Origin: JAAFHN01 sp031421855
Lineage (GTDB): Bacteria; Pseudomonadota; Gammaproteobacteria; Burkholderiales; Burkholderiaceae_C
Reading direction: 5' to 3'
Assembly: GCA_031421855.1 (NCBI GenBank)
Contig: JANOPN010000114.1
Span: 1-33,198, forward strand
Length of the DNA: 33,198 nt
Below the pieces are notes generated by a model. That model was not told the DNA's origin, searched no databases, and saw only the letters and a program-made list of their open reading frames with translations. This document shows, one piece after another, positions 1-7,784 of this stretch. Within the stretch, counting starts at the first letter, position 1. Every line of letters starts with the position of its first letter. A program made the translations under genes and the position numbers.

Positions 1-1
1 C

Positions 2-1396
2 GTGAGCACCGCCGCCAGCGCCAAGGGTTTGGAGTTGCTCTATGCCGTGGCCGATGATGTGCCCAGCCGTGTCGTCGGAGACTCGACGCGGTTCAACCAA
101 GTGATGGTTAACTTGATCAACAACGCAGTCAAGTTCACTCAGACTGGCGCGGTCAGGGTGCAGGTGCGCACGCGAGTCGGCGCGGCGGGCGCTGCCCGTT
201 TACATGTCAACGTTCAAGACACTGGCATCGGCATCGATGCGCTGTTGCTCGATCGGCTTTTTAAGCCATTCAGTCAAGGCGATAGCTCGACCACGCGGCG
301 GTTTGGCGGCACGGGGTTAGGGTTGTCGATCTCGCACCGCATCGTGACGCTGATGGGCGGTCGCATGTGGGTTGAATCGGTTGCAGGTGAAGGGTCAAAT
401 TTCCAGTTTGAGGTGCCGCTTGAAGTGGCTGCTGAAGCCACATCCCCCTCGGCATCGCCCCAGGGGTCGGCGTTCAGTTTGGTTAGCCCGCGGTCCGGGC
501 GCGCGACGCAGGTTCTGGTTTGTGCTGCGCCATCACCCAGTCGTGAGAATTTGGCGATGCACCTGCGGCGACTGGGCTTGAGCGTGGCGATAGCCAACAC
601 GCACCGCGACCCGTCGCTGTTGCTGACCCAGCCAAATGCCATCATCGTTGATGCCCCCTGGCCGATGTTGGGCGCGGACGCATCAAAAATGCTGGGTGCG
701 GCATCGGTGCCAACGCCAGATATGGCCGTTTTTTGCGCGATGGTGGCTGATCTTCGCGCAAAAACCGAGGTGCCAATCGTGGCGATGCATTCGCTGCAGA
801 TCACTGAAGCAGTCTTGGCTGACTGGCGAAGGCTCGGTGTCTCAGTCAACTTGGTTAAACCACTCAAAATCGCTGCCTTGAACGACGCGATTGCGAAATG
901 CCTGGGTGGTGTTGCGTTGATTTGTGTTGAATCTGACGCCGCCTTGAGTAAGCCCGTGGCCATCTCCGCGATGCGAATTTTGGTTGCCGAAGACAACGCG
1001 GTCAACCAATTGGTGATCATGAAAGTGCTGCAAAGCCTAGGGTTTGCCTGTGATGTTGTGTCTGACGGGCAACAGGCCTTAGACGCGGTCGCCGCTGCCG
1101 ACGCGTCAGGGCATGGCTACGACGCGGTGTTGATGGACGTGCAGATGCCCGTCATGGACGGCATCGAAGCTTCAAAATCCTTGGCCCAAGGCCCAAGTGC
1201 GATGCCGCAGGAGCGTCGCCCGTGGATCGTGGCGATGACTGCCAACGCCATGCAAGGCGATCGCGAACGCTGCATGGCTGCTGGCATGGATGACTATGTG
1301 GGCAAGCCAATTCGAATTCCGCTCGTCGCAGCGGCGATCGAGCGGGCTAGCCAAGGGCTGGCGATTCGGCGTGGCGGTCAAAACCCTCCGGCTTAA
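2..1396 (+). CDS. Hybrid sensor histidine kinase, C-terminal part (5' end outside window)
   Basis: The reading frame is open to the left edge, so the N-terminal sensor and the HisKA phosphoacceptor helix are outside the window. What remains begins in the ATP-binding HATPase_c domain: an N-box (NLINNAVKFT, about residues 37-46), the G1 box DTGIGI and the G2 box GGTGLGLSI. A middle segment (about 170-310) looks like a degenerate receiver without a clear DxxMP motif. A full receiver domain starts at MRILVAEDN (residue 324), with the phospho-acceptor Asp379 in LMDVQMP and the conserved Lys in VGKP. By family, it would autophosphorylate and pass phosphate to its own receiver. It resembles the kinase at 3456-5366, from which it is separated by rbgA and a secreted protein. 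The ligand is unknown. Confidence 0.9.
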   Translation: MSTAASAKGLELLYAVADDVPSRVVGDSTRFNQVMVNLINNAVKFTQTGAVRVQVRTRVGAAGAARLHVNVQDTGIGIDALLLDRLFKPFSQGDSSTTRRFGGTGLGLSISHRIVTLMGGRMWVESVAGEGSNFQFEVPLEVAAEATSPSASPQGSAFSLVSPRSGRATQVLVCAAPSPSRENLAMHLRRLGLSVAIANTHRDPSLLLTQPNAIIVDAPWPMLGADASKMLGAASVPTPDMAVFCAMVADLRAKTEVPIVAMHSLQITEAVLADWRRLGVSVNLVKPLKIAALNDAIAKCLGGVALICVESDAALSKPVAISAMRILVAEDNAVNQLVIMKVLQSLGFACDVVSDGQQALDAVAAADASGHGYDAVLMDVQMPVMDGIEASKSLAQGPSAMPQERRPWIVAMTANAMQGDRERCMAAGMDDYVGKPIRIPLVAAAIERASQGLAIRRGGQNPPA

Positions 1397-1401
1397 CCCA
1401 G

Positions 1402-1441
1402 AAAAAAATCGCAGCGCTTTCACCCATTGGGTGCGCTGATT
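1402..1441. terminator. Possible bidirectional terminator between convergent genes
   Basis: A stem formed by CAGCG/CGCTG and CACCC/GGGTG, with a short bulge on one side, is preceded by a run of seven A. On the minus strand that reads as a T-run after the hairpin. It lies between the end of the plus-strand kinase and the end of minus-strand rbgA. The bulge makes it imperfect. Confidence 0.4.
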
Positions 1442-1504
1442 TCAAGTAGAAATTGTGAACGTAATCAAATGCGTCTGGATAGTTTAGAAGCGGTCAGTAG
1501 CGAT

Positions 1505-2506
1505 TTAACGCTGTCTTCGCGCCAGCTTGTCTGCGGCCTTTTCGTTGGCACGTTTGGCATCGGCTAGTTCCGCCGCAGCCGTCCAAACCGCGTGTTCGCC
1601 AGGCGTCTCGATGGTCGCACGGCCAAACTGGGTCGTGCGAAAGTCATGAATCACCAGCTCAGACGCTTTTTGCGTGTTGATGCGCCCGCCGCTGTGAACC
1701 GCGCCACGCTTGCGCGCAATCGCGGCGAGCAACTCGTCGTCCGACAGCGCGGCCATCACTTGGCGAATGTCCAGAGATTCATCTTGCCCGACTACTGGGT
1801 CGGGCAAATCGGTTGCCGTCGCGGATCTGAGCGTTTTGGCATCTAGCTTGTAGCGAGCGGCAACGCCGTTTGCATAGTGGATCTTCAGATAGCCCAGCAG
1901 CTCGAACGCAACTTCTTCGTCGTCATACGCCGCACGTCCGACTGCGCCGCTGGCCGCCAAGTTGTAGCCTGACTGCGGCACGCTGATGCGCGGCCACAAC
2001 ATGCCGGGCGTGTCAAACAAGTAGCAGTCGTCTGCCAATGAGATGCGCTGCTCGGTTTTGGTCACACCCGCCTCGTCGCCGGTTTTGGTGGCGCGTTTGG
2101 ACACGAAGGTGTTGATCAGCGTGGACTTGCCCACGTTGGGTATGCCGCAAATCAGCACCCGCAGCGGCTTGACCATGCCGCCACGGTTCGGGGCAAGCTC
2201 TCGGCTGGCGGCAATCAAGCGCTGCGCTGGAGCAGATTCTGATGCGTCCATGCCGATGGCCTTGCACGCGGGCAGGGCGTTGTAGTGCGCAAGCCAAGCG
2301 GCGGTACGCATGGGGTCAGCCAGGTCTTGCTTGTTCAGCAGCTTGAGGTTGGGTTTGCCCGCGGTCAACTCGGCCAGCATGGGGTTGCAGCTGGAGCCAG
2401 GCAGCCGAGCGTCCAGCATCTCGATCACGACGTCGATTTCTTTGATGCGCTCCAAGATCGCTTTTTTGGTCGCATGCATGTGACCGGGGAACCAATTGAT
2501 GGGCAT
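1505..2506 (-). CDS. rbgA: Ribosome biogenesis GTPase RbgA/YlqF
   Basis: Circularly permuted GTPase of the YlqF/RbgA family, which acts in late assembly of the large ribosomal subunit in the cytoplasm. The motif order shows the permutation: G4 (NKQD, residues 58-61) comes before G1 (GIPNVGKST, 121-129) and G3 (DTPG, 165-168). The N-terminus MPINWFPGHMHATK is the conserved family start, so the ATG at 2506 is preferred over the upstream in-frame codon at 2548, which would add 14 atypical residues. At 333 residues it is near the usual length plus a charged C-terminal tail (KRANEKAADKLARRQR) that may bind rRNA. There is no clear Shine-Dalgarno sequence. It converges with the upstream kinase and diverges from the secreted protein that follows. 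Confidence 0.93.
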   Translation of the reverse strand: MPINWFPGHMHATKKAILERIKEIDVVIEMLDARLPGSSCNPMLAELTAGKPNLKLLNKQDLADPMRTAAWLAHYNALPACKAIGMDASESAPAQRLIAASRELAPNRGGMVKPLRVLICGIPNVGKSTLINTFVSKRATKTGDEAGVTKTEQRISLADDCYLFDTPGMLWPRISVPQSGYNLAASGAVGRAAYDDEEVAFELLGYLKIHYANGVAARYKLDAKTLRSATATDLPDPVVGQDESLDIRQVMAALSDDELLAAIARKRGAVHSGGRINTQKASELVIHDFRTTQFGRATIETPGEHAVWTAAAELADAKRANEKAADKLARRQR

Positions 2507-2622
2507 GGGTAGGTTTTTTTTAAGTGTTGTAGGCGTCGCGCACGACAATGTGCGATTTTCGACGAAGGTGGTTGGATTTGCACCGGAATGCCGAGTTTGA
2601 TCGGTTTTTTGGGCAAAATATG

Positions 2623-2657
2623 CCCTTGGTCACCGTTTTTATTGGGTTTGCTGCTAT
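2623..2657 (+). repeat. Dispersed 35-nt repeat, copy 1 (at start of secreted-protein gene)
   Basis: Core runs from CCCTTGGTCACCG to GCTAT, 35 nt with no indel against the other seven copies. It covers the start region of the next gene: its last two bases plus the next G form the ATG at 2656. The in-frame ATG at 2620 would instead translate the whole core. Confidence 0.85.
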
Positions 2658-3459
2658 GGTATTTGCAAGAGTCGCTGTTGTGTGCATCACTGCGTTTGGG
2701 GGGGCAGTGTGGGCTCAATCGCCACCGAATGCGCCTAAATCGGCCGCGGCTGCGTCATCCGTGCCGCTGGTTTTGCCTGCCAACTTGGCGCCTGCTGGTA
2801 CTGCGGCCTATGTTGCGCCGAGCCCGATTTCAAAACCCGCAGTCAAGACCCCGGGTGGTGCGCCAAGACCCAAGCCAGTCGCCGCAAGGCCGGTGTCGGC
2901 TGCGTCGTCAGCCCAATCAGACGACGCCAGCGCCGGGGCTCGCGCAGTAGGCAAAATTATTCAACCACCCAGCGAAACACCAGTCAAGGGTGAAATCTCG
3001 GCGCAAAAGGTTGTTCGCGACGCGTCGGGCAAAGAGCAGTTTGAGCCCGCGACCAACTTGGTGCTGGGTGACATCATCCAGTTCAACGCGACGTTCACCA
3101 ACATGAACCCGATCGCGATCAAGTTTGATCCGCAAATCAGCATCCCAGCCGACACGGCATTGATCGCAGGCAGCATTCAACCGCCGCAAGGGCGTTTGGT
3201 GAAGTTAGCCAGTGGAGATCGAGTGGTTTGGGCTGTGCCGCATTTGCCGCCCGTGACTTGGGTTGGGGCGTCGATGCGGGTGCGCTACACGAGAGCGGCT
3301 GATCCGGCCCCAACACCAACCACACCACCACTACCCACGCCGACGACTTCGCCAATCGTTGTCGAACCGCCCTTGGCGGCATCGTCAGCACCAGCCGGAT
3401 CGACATCGCCCTCGACAGCCCCAGCCGACTCATCAACACCCGAGCCTCCGAAACCATGA
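2656..3459 (+). CDS. Secreted proline/alanine-rich protein with DUF11-like domain
   Basis: Not a named family member. From the ATG at 2656 the product begins with a classic signal peptide (MVFAR, then VAVVCITAFGGAVWA, cleavage before QS). In-frame ATGs at 2620 and 2548 would add 12 or 36 residues; none has a good ribosome binding site, and the signal peptide decides the choice. A low-complexity Pro/Ala/Ser linker follows, then one beta-rich domain (about GEISAQKV to RVRYTRAAD) with GD.I.FNATFTN, like DUF11 domains of bacterial surface proteins, and a Pro/Thr/Ser tail. The protein is probably periplasmic or surface exposed. Its stop overlaps the start of the next gene (ATGA), so it is likely co-translated with the membrane histidine kinase. 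A sensory partnership is inference. Confidence 0.75.
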   Translation: MVFARVAVVCITAFGGAVWAQSPPNAPKSAAAASSVPLVLPANLAPAGTAAYVAPSPISKPAVKTPGGAPRPKPVAARPVSAASSAQSDDASAGARAVGKIIQPPSETPVKGEISAQKVVRDASGKEQFEPATNLVLGDIIQFNATFTNMNPIAIKFDPQISIPADTALIAGSIQPPQGRLVKLASGDRVVWAVPHLPPVTWVGASMRVRYTRAADPAPTPTTPPLPTPTTSPIVVEPPLAASSAPAGSTSPSTAPADSSTPEPPKP

Positions 3460-5366
3460 GCGCGTCGCAACAGCGAAAGCATGTCGACATCGAAGCCGAG
3501 TTGCTGCTCGCTGCTTACGCGCGCAAGCTCCTAAATGTGCACATGAGCGTCGGCACCGCCGTGATCGGTGGCGCTTTGCTGTACGAATTCGTGTTCCCGG
3601 AGCGAGCGTTTTTGTGGTGCATCGTGTTTTTGTTGGTGGTCATGGTTTTTGGCTACATCGAGTGCGCCGCGTTCGCCCGGCGAGCGGCCGGCCCGCTCAA
3701 TGTCGCGTTTTGGTCGCGCGTGCTGTTTTGGCAGTCGACGGCAAGCGGTCTTTCTTGGGCTTCAGCCCCGGCGGTGTTGATTTTGCTCAGCCAAGAAGGT
3801 GCGCATGCCGTGATGGCTGACCTGGTGCACGATCACTCCCATCTGGATGGCCCGCAGCTGGCGCTGTTGGTTGGCATGTTGTTTGGTGTGGGCGCAATTG
3901 CCATGTCGTCGATTGCCGCTCAACCCAAGTCGTTGGCGGGGTTGCTGGGGGCGATGTTCATCCCGCCTGCGCTGGCGCTGGGTTTGAGTGGTGAGCTGAC
4001 GCTTGCTCTGGTCGGCGGCGTGCTCATAGCGGGCATGGGTTTCATGATCTTCGTGGCGTTTCAGTCCCATGCGGCGATGCGTCAATTGCTGCAAACCGAA
4101 TCCGATTTGAGGCTGATGGTTTCAGAAGCCAATCGCGCCCGCGAGCAAGCGGTGGCTGCGGGTGAGGTCAAAAGCCAGTTTTTAGCCAACATGAGCCACG
4201 AAATTCGAACGCCGATGAACGGCGTTTTGGGCATGTTGCAGTTGCTGCGTCGCACCGAACTCAGTGGCAAGCAACTCGACTACGCCAGCAAGGGCGAGGC
4301 CGCAGCCAGTGCGCTTTTGCGATTGCTCGACGATTTTTTAGACTTCGCCAAAATCGGTGCCGGCAAAATGTCGATTCACCTCCAGCCGCTTCACTTGCGT
4401 GAGTTGCTGGGTGAATTGGTGCAAATTTTGGAGGCCACCGTCGGCGCCAAGCCTGTGCAACTCAAGCTCCACATCGCGCCAAATGTGCCGCACACGGTGC
4501 TGGGCGATGCGCTCAGATTGCAGCAAGTATTGGTCAATTTGGGCGGCAATGCGGTCAAGTTCACGCCCAGTGGCGAGGTGCGAATTGAGATCGATTGTTT
4601 GTCTCGCAGCGAGACGTTGGCGTCGCTCAAGTTTTCGGTGCACGACAGCGGCATTGGCATCGCACCAGACGATCAAATGCGCATTTTTGACGGATTCAGC
4701 CAAGCCGAAGCCTCCACCACTCGCCGATTTGGCGGCACAGGGCTGGGTTTGTCGATCTCCAAACAAGTGGTGGAACTGATGGGCGGTGAAATCAGCCTGG
4801 CAAGCCAATTGGGGCAGGGCAGTGTTTTCTCGTTCACCTTGGACTTCGATCTCGACCCCAGCTTGGACTCGACGTTTCAGTCGGCCTCGACTGGCATCGT
4901 TGATGTGCCCGTTCAGACTGTTGAGCCGCCGCCCGTTGGAGGAACCACCGCTTCAACAGCGCGCCCCAAGCGGCTAATGGGTATGCGAATTTTGCTGGTC
5001 GAAGACAACGCCATCAACCAGCAAATTGCCCGAGAGCTGTTGCGATCTGAGGGCGCGGTTGTCACGTTGGCTGACGACGGACAGCAAGGGGTTGACGCCA
5101 TCGCCGACAACCCGGGCGGGTTCGATGCCGTGCTCATGGACTTGCAGATGCCCGTGCTCGACGGTTTTGCAGCGACGCAAGCGATCCGTCAGCTTGAGTC
5201 GCAGCGAGCGACAACCCGCACACCCATCGTGGCGATGACGGCCAATACCAGCAACAAAGACCGCCAAGACTGCCTAGACGCCGGCATGGACGACCACGTT
5301 GGCAAGCCGTTTAACCTCACCAAACTGGTCGGCGCTTTGGTTGCTGCGTCGCAACGCCGTAAGTGA
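3456..5366 (+). CDS. Membrane-bound hybrid sensor histidine kinase
   Basis: 636 residues. The first ~210 are hydrophobic with about six membrane segments and a short His-rich loop (HDHSH, residues 125-129). A coiled linker leads to the HisKA motif FLANMSHEIRTPMNG with phospho-acceptor His248. HATPase_c follows with LVNLGGNAVKFT, DSGIGI and GGTGLGLSI. The C-terminal receiver starts near GMRILLVEDN, with Asp562 in LMDLQMP and Lys in VGKP. By family, the kinase phosphorylates His248 and relays to Asp562; a downstream Hpt protein and response regulator are not in the window. It starts with ATG overlapping the stop of the secreted protein by 4 nt. No standard periplasmic sensor domain is visible, so the signal may be sensed within the membrane or by the upstream protein. 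Confidence 0.93.
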   Translation: MSASQQRKHVDIEAELLLAAYARKLLNVHMSVGTAVIGGALLYEFVFPERAFLWCIVFLLVVMVFGYIECAAFARRAAGPLNVAFWSRVLFWQSTASGLSWASAPAVLILLSQEGAHAVMADLVHDHSHLDGPQLALLVGMLFGVGAIAMSSIAAQPKSLAGLLGAMFIPPALALGLSGELTLALVGGVLIAGMGFMIFVAFQSHAAMRQLLQTESDLRLMVSEANRAREQAVAAGEVKSQFLANMSHEIRTPMNGVLGMLQLLRRTELSGKQLDYASKGEAAASALLRLLDDFLDFAKIGAGKMSIHLQPLHLRELLGELVQILEATVGAKPVQLKLHIAPNVPHTVLGDALRLQQVLVNLGGNAVKFTPSGEVRIEIDCLSRSETLASLKFSVHDSGIGIAPDDQMRIFDGFSQAEASTTRRFGGTGLGLSISKQVVELMGGEISLASQLGQGSVFSFTLDFDLDPSLDSTFQSASTGIVDVPVQTVEPPPVGGTTASTARPKRLMGMRILLVEDNAINQQIARELLRSEGAVVTLADDGQQGVDAIADNPGGFDAVLMDLQMPVLDGFAATQAIRQLESQRATTRTPIVAMTANTSNKDRQDCLDAGMDDHVGKPFNLTKLVGALVAASQRRK

Positions 5367-5513
5367 CGCGTTGAGTTTGTTCCGTGATCGCCCAACAAAC
5401 CGGGCGTTTCCTGGCCCTTTCGGTCATGACGCAAGAGTTTCATGGGGGAGTCGCCGTTTCAGCTCAAACCGATCGCTTTGGGTGGTTTTCAGATCGATTT
5501 AACGAAAAATTGG

Positions 5514-5548
5514 TCTTTGGTCGCCGAATCTATTGGGTTTGTTGCTAT
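5514..5548 (+). repeat. Dispersed 35-nt repeat, copy 2 (intergenic)
   Basis: TCTTTGGTCGCCGAATC at the left and TTTGTTGCTAT at the right match the family core without gaps. It lies between two converging genes and ends 15 nt from the stop codon of the minus-strand gene at 5563. Confidence 0.85.
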
Positions 5549-5562
5549 AAAAATAGAAGTGA

Positions 5563-5931
5563 CTAGCTCTTGCGCTTACGCCCAGCTTTGGACTGAGCAA
5601 TCGTTTTGTGAGCCAATTCAGGGCTCTGAACGCCTGAAAACAAGCCCGCCGCACGAAGTTTGATCTCGGCCAGCTCGTCCGCGCTCACGGAATAGGTCTC
5701 AAGCCCCCGGTTCACGATGACTGAGAACTCGACATCTTTTCCGGCGTTGCTCAATGTTCCGCTGGAAAAATCGTAACCTTTGAGTTCCCACGGATAGCCT
5801 TGCATGTCGGCGTCGTGATCGATGTAGCGCACTTGCACGATTTCGCCGCTGGCGAGGTTCAGCAAGGCGTTAGATGTGATCACGTCGTCACCCACTTCGT
5901 CGGTGATGGTGATCGGTACTTTGAGGTCCAT
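5563..5931 (-). CDS. Hypothetical protein, 122 aa
   Basis: I do not recognise the family. From the ATG at 5931 the product starts MDLKVPITITDEVGDDVITSN; an upstream ATG at 5973 would add 14 residues (MPRRLTSFPSPDTT). Neither has a convincing ribosome binding site. The protein is soluble, acidic and beta-like in its first two thirds (ASGEIVQVRYIDHDADMQG, EFSVIVNRG) and ends in a basic tail (KAGRKRKS). There is no signal peptide or membrane segment. Codon use and third-position GC agree with a real gene. It sits between the kinase (convergent) and the SOUL-type gene (same strand, 125 nt upstream). Confidence 0.6.
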   Translation of the reverse strand: MDLKVPITITDEVGDDVITSNALLNLASGEIVQVRYIDHDADMQGYPWELKGYDFSSGTLSNAGKDVEFSVIVNRGLETYSVSADELAEIKLRAAGLFSGVQSPELAHKTIAQSKAGRKRKS

Positions 5932-6056
5932 GGTGGTGTCTGGGCTAGGGAAAGAGGTCAGTCGGCGCGGCATCGCTTAGATGCACGGAATTTGTGATTT
6001 TAAGTCGCCTGCCTCGCAACGCGTTTCATCCGGCGCGGTTGTGGCGTGATTTGGGC

Positions 6057-6758
6057 TCACGGAACGCGCAGCCAAACCTCGTTGCGACGCATGAACGGCG
6101 GGGTGAGCGGTCCGTTATAGCGCGATAACACGGGCTCGCCCACCCAGGCAATGTTGGCGGCAGTTAGCGCGCCCTGCAGCTTGGTCAAGTGCTCTGCGTC
6201 GTTAGATGTTGACCAAAAACCGGAATACCGGATGGCTGCGACGCGGCTTGGGCCTACATCGCTGACGAGCACTCGCGCGTCCAGCGGCTCGGGCGCGGTC
6301 GCGGCGGTCACGCCTTTGGGCAGCACGAATTGCACCAAGAATCCACCGCCACTTGCTGGGGCTTGCGTCACCGGCGCGGTCATCGCCATTTTGATTGGTT
6401 CAGCGAGTCTTGCTGTTTCAGCTGGCTCTGGCACCGCGGCAGATTGCGTCACCGGAGCCGTCATTGCAAACTTGCGCTCGCCCTTGTTTTTGCCAAAAAT
6501 GTAGCCTGCCAAGATCGGAAACGCTTGGCTCCCCGCCCGCTCTGATGGCCCAGCCACAACCACCTTCGCCACGGTGTAGCCAGGATACTCACGCAACTCC
6601 ACCTCGCCCAATTGACGCACGACCGTGAAGGCAGGCTCTTCAATGGCGTGGCTTGCGGGCGACGCGCCCAGCAGCGCAACGCCAACGATTGCGCACCAGC
6701 TCATTGACGCGAACCCGAGAAGTGATTTGGATGCTTTGATTGGCTTGATTGGGGGCAC
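6057..6758 (-). CDS. SOUL family heme-binding-like protein, exported
   Basis: SOUL/HBP family, whose members bind heme or related tetrapyrroles; the bacterial role is not established. Seen here: an N-terminal signal peptide (SMSWCAIVGVALLGASPASHA, cleaved before IEEPAF), the family opening FTVVRQLGEVELREYPGYTVA, and two copies of the motif MTAPVTQ, the family's hallmark loop plus a second copy. The C-terminal half has FVLPKGVT and AAIRYSGFWS, both typical. The longest frame starts at GTG 6758; the ATG at 6704 would begin almost at the hydrophobic segment and is a fair alternative. Length is normal for the family. It diverges from the gene at 6944 across 185 nt. Periplasmic location is inferred from the signal peptide. 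Confidence 0.85.
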   Translation of the reverse strand: MPPIKPIKASKSLLGFASMSWCAIVGVALLGASPASHAIEEPAFTVVRQLGEVELREYPGYTVAKVVVAGPSERAGSQAFPILAGYIFGKNKGERKFAMTAPVTQSAAVPEPAETARLAEPIKMAMTAPVTQAPASGGGFLVQFVLPKGVTAATAPEPLDARVLVSDVGPSRVAAIRYSGFWSTSNDAEHLTKLQGALTAANIAWVGEPVLSRYNGPLTPPFMRRNEVWLRVP

Positions 6759-6943
6759 AGGTAGGTGTCTTCGGCGTTGAGATGAATCGATTTGAGCATT
6801 GTGTCGTCGAGCGCGATGAACGCTGCGTGAGTCGTGCTTTGCCCACGTCGGTCGTGTGACCTTTCAGCGAACGGGTTTGCCGCGAAGTTGTGTTTACGTT
6901 TGTAACGTGCAATCATGATTGACGAATTCGACAAGGTGTAACC

Positions 6944-7495
6944 ATGGGTTTATTCAAGTTTTTGGTCATTGCTGGCGCGGCTTGGGGTGGCTACAAATAC
7001 GTCATTCAGCCCCGGCTCAGTCCAGAACATCCGCTTGCGGGCTCTCCATCGACTTCAAGTCAGTTATCGGCCGATGAGCAGCAAGCGCTGGCCAAACTGG
7101 GTATTCCAGTCGATGGCGCGGTTGTCATCGGTCGGTCGACCACCATCGTCGATACCGAAGCCGCGCACAGCGACCCCAAAATCCCGTTTGTGCGCATGCC
7201 GACACCGCAAGGTCGCAGCTCGGCGGGTGTGGTCGTTTTTGCCCCCGCAAACTGCTCCAAAGCCGAAGGGTTGCGCGCGGACGACATGGTCCGCCGTCTG
7301 GAGAAAAGAGGCATTCCAGTGGCCAGGGCAAGCTCGGCGAATTTCAACACCGATGGCATGACGCCAAACGACATTCACAACATGAATAGTGTGATGGCAG
7401 GCGGCGCGCTACCGGCCGTTTTTGTCAATGGGACCGGCAAAGCCAACCCCAGCTTTGAAGAAGTTGCAGCGCAATATGAACGCAGCAGAATGTAG
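6944..7495 (+). CDS. Membrane-anchored thioredoxin/glutaredoxin-fold-like protein
   Basis: 183 residues with a good ribosome binding site (AAGGTG, 9 nt before the ATG). A single N-terminal hydrophobic segment (GLFKFLVIAGAAWGGYKYVI) would act as an anchor or uncleaved signal. The second half resembles a thioredoxin fold: a strand VVVFAPANCSKA with one cysteine, then a helix (DDMVRRLEKRGIPVAR), then cis-Pro-like GALPAVFVNGTGKANPSFEEVAAQY, as in glutaredoxin-type proteins. Only one Cys is in the active-site position, so if redox active it would be a monothiol type. The fold assignment is by pattern only. It stands alone on its strand, upstream of the insertion sequence. Confidence 0.7.
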   Translation: MGLFKFLVIAGAAWGGYKYVIQPRLSPEHPLAGSPSTSSQLSADEQQALAKLGIPVDGAVVIGRSTTIVDTEAAHSDPKIPFVRMPTPQGRSSAGVVVFAPANCSKAEGLRADDMVRRLEKRGIPVARASSANFNTDGMTPNDIHNMNSVMAGGALPAVFVNGTGKANPSFEEVAAQYERSRM

Positions 7496-7745
7496 GGGCG
7501 GGCAATCCATTCGCATATCTGTGACGGCAGTAATTCGACTTGCGTGTTGACTTGCAAGGAGTCTGCTGGCAAGCCAAACGTCTTGAGATATCTTGGCAAA
7601 CCCATCGTGCATGCGGGGCTGTCGTCGTCCGTCGCAAACAGCCGCGCAAGTAAAACGTTGGTCGCTATTTCCTTCACGAACTTTCAATCCGCCGATTGCT
7701 GTAGCGACGGCTGAAGGCGCGTCCAGCGTGAAAGCCTGAACCGGG
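7496..7745. other. Gap of 250 nt between a chromosomal gene and the IS element
   Basis: No convincing gene. A minus-strand frame (7375-7677) gives about 60 residues that look protein-like (GLPRYLKTFGLPADSLQVN), but then runs antisense into the 3' end of the 6944 gene. It could be the remnant of a gene cut by the insertion; I do not recognise it. Confidence 0.3.
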
Positions 7746-7769
7746 CCAAGAAAGTGAACGCCAAGGATT
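7746..7769 (+). repeat. IS3 element terminal inverted repeat (left)
   Basis: CCAAGAAAGT-GA-ACGCCAAGGATT. It matches the reverse complement of 9240-9261 except for a 2-nt GA insertion and one substitution. Exact element ends are uncertain; starting at TGAACGCC would give the TGA end common in the IS3 group. Confidence 0.6.
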
Positions 7770-7784
7770 TTGCTGATGGTCAGT

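Noticed and set aside
2050..2075. TTTTGGTCACACCCG inside rbgA as a ninth repeat copy
   Set aside because: Only the TTGGTCAC part matches; the following ATTGG and GCTAT blocks are missing at the right spacing.
7375..7677. Minus-strand ORF at the 3' end of the 6944 gene
   Set aside because: Overlaps a real gene antisense, has no recognised domain and no ribosome site; at best a gene fragment left beside the IS.
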